A stretch of 64,000 nt of DNA, taken from positions 35,436 to 99,435 of the forward strand of contig NZ_JAGSND010000005.1 in the NCBI RefSeq assembly GCF_018128545.1. Reading direction: 5' to 3'. This DNA is from Sinanaerobacter chloroacetimidivorans (lineage in GTDB: Bacteria > Bacillota > Clostridia > Peptostreptococcales > Anaerovoracaceae). The position numbers and the translations under genes were made by a program. This document shows, piece by piece, positions 59,648 through 64,000 of this stretch. Every line of letters starts with the position of its first letter. Positions within the stretch are counted from its first letter, which is position 1. The notes below the pieces were generated by a model that was given only the letters and a program-made list of their open reading frames with translations, made no database searches and was not told the DNA's origin.

Positions 59648-59875
59648 ATGAAGAAGAAAAACCGGATTTTTCCGTATGTCGCTTATGGCCTTAGGATTTT
59701 TATGGGGATATGGGTGATCTCTATTTCCTTTATTATTTGGTATTATCTGAAAAACAATGCCCACACTTTTGGTACACAGGTCCTATGCCTCTTGATACCT
59801 GCTGCCGCCATAACCCTTGTAGCGGTAGACTTGTATTTCCATTATAAAGATATTAAGCTATTAAAGAACCGTTAA
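59648..59875 (+). CDS. small two-helix membrane protein
   Basis: A 75-residue protein with membrane helices at about residues 12-32 (LRIFMGIWVISISFIIWYYL) and 42-62 (TQVLCLLIPAAAITLVAVDL), basic at both ends. CAGGGGGG precedes the ATG. It follows pepV by 42 bases and is probably cotranscribed. I do not recognise the family. Confidence 0.75.
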   Translation: MKKKNRIFPYVAYGLRIFMGIWVISISFIIWYYLKNNAHTFGTQVLCLLIPAAAITLVAVDLYFHYKDIKLLKNR

Positions 59876-59941
59876 CTTTAGCGGAATCGTTAACGATTGA
59901 GTATCGCTAAAATTGATTTTGAAAAGTTAAAAAGATATTGT

Positions 59942-59970
59942 TTGACAGATATATTATATGGTTATATAAT
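59942..59970 (+). promoter_or_regulatory. promoter of the riboswitch-ribU unit
   Basis: TTGACA at 59942-59947 and TATAAT at 59965-59970, 17-base spacing: full consensus. The leader then begins about 15 bases before the riboswitch. Confidence 0.88.
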
Positions 59971-59984
59971 ATTCAGGTAAAAAT

Positions 59985-60110
59985 CTGTTTCAGGGCGAGG
60001 TGCAAGTCCTCACCGGCGGTAAAGAGCAATTTGCTACGAGTCCGCGAGCCAATTTGGCTGAGTTCGGTTACATTCCGATACCGACGGTATAGTCCGGATG
60101 AAAGAAACAC
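59985..60110 (+). ncRNA. FMN riboswitch (RFN element)
   Basis: The conserved parts occur in order: AGGGCGAGGTGCAAGTCCTC, ACCGGCGGTAAAG, GTCCGCGAGCC, a variable arm, ATACCGACGGTATAGTCCGGATGAAAG. The basal stem is TGTTTC / GAAACA. It is followed by an intrinsic terminator and then the riboflavin transporter gene, so FMN should cause early termination. Confidence 0.95.
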
Positions 60111-60142
60111 GGATTGGAATTTATTTTCTATGATGTGATTAG

Positions 60143-60170
60143 CCTTGAAAGAAATTTCAAGGTTTTTTTT
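60143..60170 (+). terminator. FMN-controlled terminator
   Basis: CCTTGAAA-GAAA-TTTCAAGG is followed by eight T bases, between the riboswitch and ribU. Confidence 0.93.
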
Positions 60171-60338
60171 ATGACCTGGCAGATTCCTAATATTTTTTTA
60201 TCTTGCAAGGCAGACTAATAACTAGGCGGAAAATGTTTCCTGCCTCGTTGAAACGCACAGGTAAGAAACTTTTTCTAAAGTCGAAAAATTTTCTGCGGTT
60301 GCGTTATAATCCTGCAAGAAATGAGGAGGAATTTGAAA

Positions 60339-60875
60339 ATGAATCGATCAGAAAGAACAACAAAATTAACAAAAATGGCGATGCTCGCCGCTATCTCTTT
60401 GGTGCTTGTTGTATTAATCAGGATTCCATATCCTGCAGCACCTTACCTTGTTTATGATCCGGCGGATATTCCCATTTTTATTGGCGCATTTGCCTTCGGG
60501 CCATTGGCAGGACTGGTCCTGACCGCTGTGGTAAGTTTTATTCAGGCCTTCATTTTGGGCGGAGATGGCCTAATCGGATTTTTCATGCATTTTGTAGCAA
60601 CCGGAGCTTTTGTACTGGTAGCCGGCAACATTTATAAGAGAAATAAAACAAGAAAAAATGCAGTCATCGCATTGATTTGTGGTACAATAATCATGACGGT
60701 AACCATGCTGTTATGGAATCTGCTGATCACTCCTATCTTTTTGGGAGTCCCAAGGGAAGCCGTGATGGCGATTCTGGCTACGGTAATCCTGCCTTTTAAT
60801 CTTCTAAAAGCAGGAGTAAACTCAATCGTGACCTTTATAACCTACAAATCCATTGCAAAATTTTTGCATAAATAA
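60339..60875 (+). CDS. ribU: riboflavin transporter RibU (ECF substrate-binding subunit)
   Basis: A 178-residue membrane protein with about five or six helices. MAMLAAISLVLVVLIRIPYPAAPYLVYDPADIPIFIGAFAFGPLAGLVLTAVVSFIQAF is typical of RibU, including the DPADIP motif. The ATG at 60339 follows GAGGAGG; an earlier in-frame start at 60321 overlaps that site. It binds riboflavin outside and works with a shared ECF energising module (not in this window). The FMN riboswitch upstream supports the assignment. Confidence 0.93.
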   Translation: MNRSERTTKLTKMAMLAAISLVLVVLIRIPYPAAPYLVYDPADIPIFIGAFAFGPLAGLVLTAVVSFIQAFILGGDGLIGFFMHFVATGAFVLVAGNIYKRNKTRKNAVIALICGTIIMTVTMLLWNLLITPIFLGVPREAVMAILATVILPFNLLKAGVNSIVTFITYKSIAKFLHK

Positions 60876-60887
60876 CCTGGAGTCTAC

Positions 60888-61316
60888 ATGAATAAAATTA
60901 TCCAAAAGGAATCGGATACATGGGATTTTGGCCGGGAATTGGCTTCCAAATTAAAACCGGGTGACATAATAGCTCTTATCGGAAACCTTGGAACGGGAAA
61001 AACCACATTAACAAAATCCATTGCGGAAGGACTTGGAATCAAGGATATGATTACAAGTCCTACCTTTACCATCGTACAAGAATATCATGACGGACGTCTG
61101 CCGCTCTATCATTTTGACGTTTATCGGATTTGCGACCTGGAGGAAATGTATGAACTGGGTTATGAGGAATACTTTTACGGCAAAGGCGTCTGCGTCATAG
61201 AGTGGGCAGATTTGATCATGGAGCTGATTCCAAAAGAGAGCATCATCATTCGTATCGAATATGGCAGTTCGGAGGATGAACGGGTGTATTATATTGAAAA
61301 TTTACCCAGGTGTTAA
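60888..61316 (+). CDS. tsaE: tRNA threonylcarbamoyladenosine ATPase TsaE
   Basis: A 142-residue P-loop ATPase: Walker A GNLGTGKTT (residues 32-40), SPTFTIVQEY switch, HFDVYRICDLEEMYELGYEEYF and VCVIEWAD. TsaE binds the TsaB-TsaD pair and supports formation of t6A37 in ANN-decoding tRNAs. It starts 12 bases behind ribU. Its partners tsaB, rimI and tsaD lie further on, beyond an unusual 675-base gap. Confidence 0.93.
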   Translation: MNKIIQKESDTWDFGRELASKLKPGDIIALIGNLGTGKTTLTKSIAEGLGIKDMITSPTFTIVQEYHDGRLPLYHFDVYRICDLEEMYELGYEEYFYGKGVCVIEWADLIMELIPKESIIIRIEYGSSEDERVYYIENLPRC

Positions 61317-61991
61317 GTTAGTATTTATTAGTTAGTCAAATCCAATTTATATACTTAAGTTGAATCATTATACCGTCATAACGAAAATGGTCGCAGTTTT
61401 CATAAAGCCAATGTCTGACTTTGTATTACGAAAATACTCACAGGTTTCTAATGATATGGTCTCGATTCGTTATTTTTAACCCCAAAAACAAACGGTTTCC
61501 CTAATCGGTGTTTTTGGGTTATGGCAAAACTTGAAAGCCATCATTAAAAATAACATCATCTTCATCCTACATCATTGACGAAACCTGTTCGGATATTTTC
61601 TTAAATCCAAAGCTCAGCCATTGCAGCTTGATAAAAAACTTGCAAAAACTAAAGCTGACAGTTTAATCGTTTAATATTACAAATCTTTTTTGACGAATTG
61701 AGTTCGACTCAGAAGCAAATTTTCACTAACTAAAAAAATTTGCTAACCGCTGGTTCGGGCTGGGTGCCATTGTTTGTGAACTATGTTAAATAATTTGTCT
61801 GATTAGCAGATGGGCTGGTACAATACGTTAGAATGATTTTGCTTTGGTCTTATCCGAAGTGGTCATAATCTTTATGGGATATAAGCAAAGCCTTGAGCAG
61901 GTTTGACATATAAAATTAGACCTTTTGCTGATCAGACAAAAATTGTGACTTAGTTTCACAAACTAATAAATAATAGTTGAAAGGAAAAGAA
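61317..61991. other. 675-base non-coding gap between tsaE and tsaB
   Basis: I find no credible gene in either strand. The stretch is AT-rich and contains a perfect hairpin AGCAAATTTT / AAAATTTGCT (61714-61744). It also has a stem around AACCCC-AAAAACA / TGTTTTTGGGTT (about 61479-61522) and a distant pair TTTGTCTGATTAGCAG (about 61797) with CTGATCAGACAAA (about 61927). It separates genes that are normally adjacent, so an inserted, decayed or RNA-coding element is possible. Confidence 0.6.
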
Positions 61992-62738
61992 ATGTACATT
62001 CTAGCAATCGAAACCACTGGGGCGGAGGCCTCCATAGCCATCATCAATGAACAGGGAGAAGTCAGGGAAGAAACTTCGACACAGAAGCTGAGCCACCTCC
62101 AAAATCTGATGCCTATGCTGGATCTTTTGCTGGAAAAATGTCGATTGACAATAGGCGATATGTCGGTTGTTGCAGTATCCGAAGGACCTGGGTCATTTAC
62201 CGGCATACGAATCGGGGTGTCCACTGCCAGAGCGCTTGCGCAGGCATTGGGGATTGGGACTATAGGTGTCCCCACCTTGCAGACTTTTGCTTATCATGTG
62301 CCCGATTATCAAGGGGTTATCTGCCCCATCTTTGATGCAAGACGAAGCCAGGTATACGGAGGAGCCTTTCGATGGACAGAGGGGAACTGTGTGGAAGTGG
62401 CAGCCGGAGATGCATATGATTTGAGTGCACTCCTGGAGCAGCTGAAATTTTATCTGGAAGAGCTTAATGAAAGTGATCGCTGGGGACATGAGATCACCTT
62501 TTTCGGTGACGGCATCGACCCTTACAAAGAAAAAATCCTGGAATGGCAGCATTCATCGTTAAAAGACAATATACGTATTTTATTTGCACCGGATGACAGG
62601 AAGCTGCAAAAAGCATCCTCAGTTGCAAAACTTGCTCTGGAAAAATATAAATTGGGTGATATAAAACCGTATATTCAGCTGAAGCCTGTTTATATGAGAA
62701 AGGCCGAAGCGGAAAGAAAGCTGGAGGAAAAGTCCTGA
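61992..62738 (+). CDS. tsaB: tRNA threonylcarbamoyladenosine protein TsaB
   Basis: A 248-residue ASKHA-fold protein: MYILAIETTGAEASIAII, QNLMPMLDLLL, VAVSEGPGSFTGIRIGVSTARALAQALG and the GVPTLQTFAY helix, as in TsaB. It has no metal site of its own and acts as partner of TsaD. ATG 61992 is used with AAAGGA ahead; a TTG at 61977 would overlap it. The stop overlaps the rimI ATG by one base. Confidence 0.93.
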   Translation: MYILAIETTGAEASIAIINEQGEVREETSTQKLSHLQNLMPMLDLLLEKCRLTIGDMSVVAVSEGPGSFTGIRIGVSTARALAQALGIGTIGVPTLQTFAYHVPDYQGVICPIFDARRSQVYGGAFRWTEGNCVEVAAGDAYDLSALLEQLKFYLEELNESDRWGHEITFFGDGIDPYKEKILEWQHSSLKDNIRILFAPDDRKLQKASSVAKLALEKYKLGDIKPYIQLKPVYMRKAEAERKLEEKS

Positions 62739-63181
62739 TGAATCTTATGGTGAGGCAGGCGGAAGCCGGTGATGTGAAAACCATCGCAGAGTTAGACAAA
62801 ATTTGTTTTTCCGCACCATGGAGTGAGAGTTCCTTTGAAAAAGAAATTAAAGAAAATCAACTGGCATTTTACATCGTAGCTGAGATTGATCATTGCATCG
62901 TCGGATATGCCGGACTTTGGCGTATTATAGATGAAGGTCATATTACCAATGTGGCGGTTCATCCTGATTTTCGACAGAAGGGAATCGGAGAAGCGCTAGT
63001 TTCGGTGCTGCTGGATCATACACAGAGGGAAGGAATCAGAAGCCATACCCTTGAAGTCAGGGCTTCCAATTTTGCGGCTATTTCTCTTTATACAAAACTT
63101 GGCTTTGTAAATGTCGGATACAGAAAAAATTATTATGAGGATAACGGAGAAGATGCTATAATAATGTGGCGGACTGAATAA
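62738..63181 (+). CDS. rimI: ribosomal-protein S18 alanine N-acetyltransferase RimI
   Basis: A 147-residue GNAT enzyme: CFSAPWSESSFEKEI near the start, acetyl-CoA loop HITNVAVHPDFRQKGIGEALV and LEVRASNFAAISLYTKLGFVNVGYRKNYYEDNGEDAIIM, the RimI pattern. It acetylates the N-terminus of S18 in relatives. It is translationally coupled to tsaB, a common arrangement in Firmicutes. Confidence 0.93.
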   Translation: MNLMVRQAEAGDVKTIAELDKICFSAPWSESSFEKEIKENQLAFYIVAEIDHCIVGYAGLWRIIDEGHITNVAVHPDFRQKGIGEALVSVLLDHTQREGIRSHTLEVRASNFAAISLYTKLGFVNVGYRKNYYEDNGEDAIIMWRTE

Positions 63182-63243
63182 TTTACTTCTTGAAAGCAAT
63201 ACTAAATGTAACACATTTCGTATTACTGAGAGGAGAAATTAAA

Positions 63244-63456
63244 ATGAGAATGAGAAACACTTATTATGATGATAATTATAATGATCAGAATGATGAAATG
63301 CTTTCCGTCGCAGCCCATTGCAGCAGATTTTCCAGAAGGCATGATGTCAATGCTTTCAATATGATGGACTACCAGTCCTGTGAAAATTGCAGGCACCTGA
63401 CAGCAGATAATCAATGCGTAGCCAAAATGCAAAATAGATTTACAAATATGGAATAA
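63244..63456 (+). CDS. small cysteine-containing hypothetical protein
   Basis: A 70-residue protein from ATG 63244 behind GAGAGGAG. The first half is Asp/Asn/Tyr-rich (MRMRNTYYDDNYNDQNDEM). The second half carries cysteines in SCENCRHLTADNQCVAKMQ, a spacing (CxxC...C) that may bind zinc or an iron-sulfur cluster. No family name comes to mind. It lies between rimI and tsaD on the same strand and so probably in the same transcript. Confidence 0.7.
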   Translation: MRMRNTYYDDNYNDQNDEMLSVAAHCSRFSRRHDVNAFNMMDYQSCENCRHLTADNQCVAKMQNRFTNME

Positions 63457-63511
63457 ATTTATTTTTAATATAGAATAAAAGTTATAAAATGAAAGCAGTA
63501 ACGGAGTTAAA

Positions 63512-64000
63512 ATGAAAAATGGCAAATTTATCACATTAGGAATAGAATCTAGTTGTGATGAAACATCAGCAGCAATTCTTTCTGAGGGAAGAGACCTCAG
63601 ATCTAACATTATCGCTTCTCAGATTAAAGTACATCAGGTTTTCGGCGGGGTAGTTCCGGAAATTGCTTCCCGGCACCATCTGGATAATGTCAATACGGTG
63701 CTCTCACAGGCACTGGAAGAAGCCAAGGTCACACTGAAGGAAGTGGACCTTATTGGCGTTACCCATGGACCGGGGCTGGTGGGCGCCCTGCTGATCGGGC
63801 TGGCAACTGCCAAAGCCATAGCCTATGCCTTGAAAAAGCCGCTGGTCGGAGTCCACCACATACAAGGTCATATCAGTGCAAACTATATCGAGCATAAGGG
63901 GCTGGAGCCTCCTTTTCTTGCTCTTGTAGTTTCAGGCGGGCATACCAATATCGTTGATGTGATAGATTACAATCAATATAAAGTGTTGGGCCGTACGAGG
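63512..64000 (+). CDS. tsaD: tRNA threonylcarbamoyltransferase TsaD, 5' part
   Basis: The frame opens at ATG 63512 and runs 163 codons to the window edge. [50 protein letters not shown], the metal-binding [12 protein letters not shown] (HxxxH) and [12 protein letters not shown] are typical TsaD motifs. TsaD transfers threonylcarbamoyl to A37 of tRNA, with TsaB and TsaE from the same cluster. The C-terminal half is outside the window. Confidence 0.95.
   Translation, partial: MKNGKFITLGIESSCDETSAAILSEGRDLRSNIIASQIKVHQVFGGVVPEIASRHHLDNVNTVLSQALEEAKVTLKEVDLIGVTHGPGLVGALLIGLATAKAIAYALKKPLVGVHHIQGHISANYIEHKGLEPPFLALVVSGGHTNIVDVIDYNQYKVLGRTR

Overview
The window reads as a chromosomal segment of a low-to-mid-GC, strictly anaerobic, probably spore-forming Firmicute of the class Clostridia. 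Clues are the AGGAGG-type ribosome sites with frequent TTG/GTG starts, a CotF-like spore coat protein, a reverse rubrerythrin and a flavodiiron protein, CoA-transferase/thiolase/acyl-CoA dehydrogenase chemistry, and TRAP and branched-chain amino-acid importers. The species cannot be named from the sequence alone. Both ends cut a gene: a GGDEF protein on the left and tsaD on the right.

Layout. 0-7 kb: diguanylate cyclase end, ppaX, an acyl-ACP thioesterase, a tandem pair of near-identical saccharopine-dehydrogenase-like genes, and an ECF-type sigma/anti-sigma pair. 7-12.4 kb: addB without addA, an S-layer-homology/FN3 exported protein, and tRNA-Thr. 12.4-16.1 kb: a compact redox unit made of an Rrf2 regulator, a three-part fusion (acyl-CoA dehydrogenase + ETF-alpha FAD domain + rubredoxin) and a flavodiiron protein. 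16.3-27.1 kb: a catabolic island with an amidohydrolase, CoA-transferase subunits, thiolase, GNAT, TRAP transporter, DUF6282-type hydrolase, cupin, HpaI-type aldolase and a GntR/FCD regulator. 27.1-31.6 kb: decayed DNA, then a cell-wall unit of serine D,D-carboxypeptidase, VanZ, VanS and VanR, without vanHAX. 32-39.5 kb: EamA exporter, cysteine synthase, amino-acid permease, PucR regulator, cysteine-desulfurase-like enzyme and homoserine dehydrogenase. 39.5-50 kb: Xre regulator with a divergent small gene, a large poly-HAMP chemoreceptor, two acyl-CoA synthetases, an alanine/ornithine racemase-type enzyme, coat protein and rubredoxin/rubrerythrin genes. 50-56.4 kb: a livJHMGF-livJ2 importer. 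56-64 kb: NifU-like scaffold, CapA-like protein, PepV, an FMN riboswitch with ribU, and the tsaE-tsaB-rimI-(small Cys protein)-tsaD group split by about 675 bases of non-coding DNA.

How the parts work together. The strongest candidate for an unusual system is the 12.4-16.1 kb unit. One polypeptide appears to carry dehydrogenase flavin, ETF-type FAD domain and rubredoxin. It sits next to a flavodiiron O2/NO reductase and under a cysteine-bearing Rrf2 regulator. A shared 22-base motif lies in front of both the regulator and the fusion gene. This looks like a direct acyl-CoA-to-O2 (or NO) electron path for oxidative protection. The second candidate is the VanRS unit: TAAG-N7-TAAG pairs with an 11-base period lie in all three relevant upstream regions, which fits an OmpR-type VanR regulon aimed at D,D-carboxypeptidase and VanZ rather than at D-Ala-D-Lac synthesis. 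Other structure worth noting: a hairpin that hides the ribosome site of the carboxypeptidase gene, a 22-bp G-U-containing RNA stem inside the liv operon, two tandem-repeat blocks with about 35-base units, and a stray tRNA 3' end.
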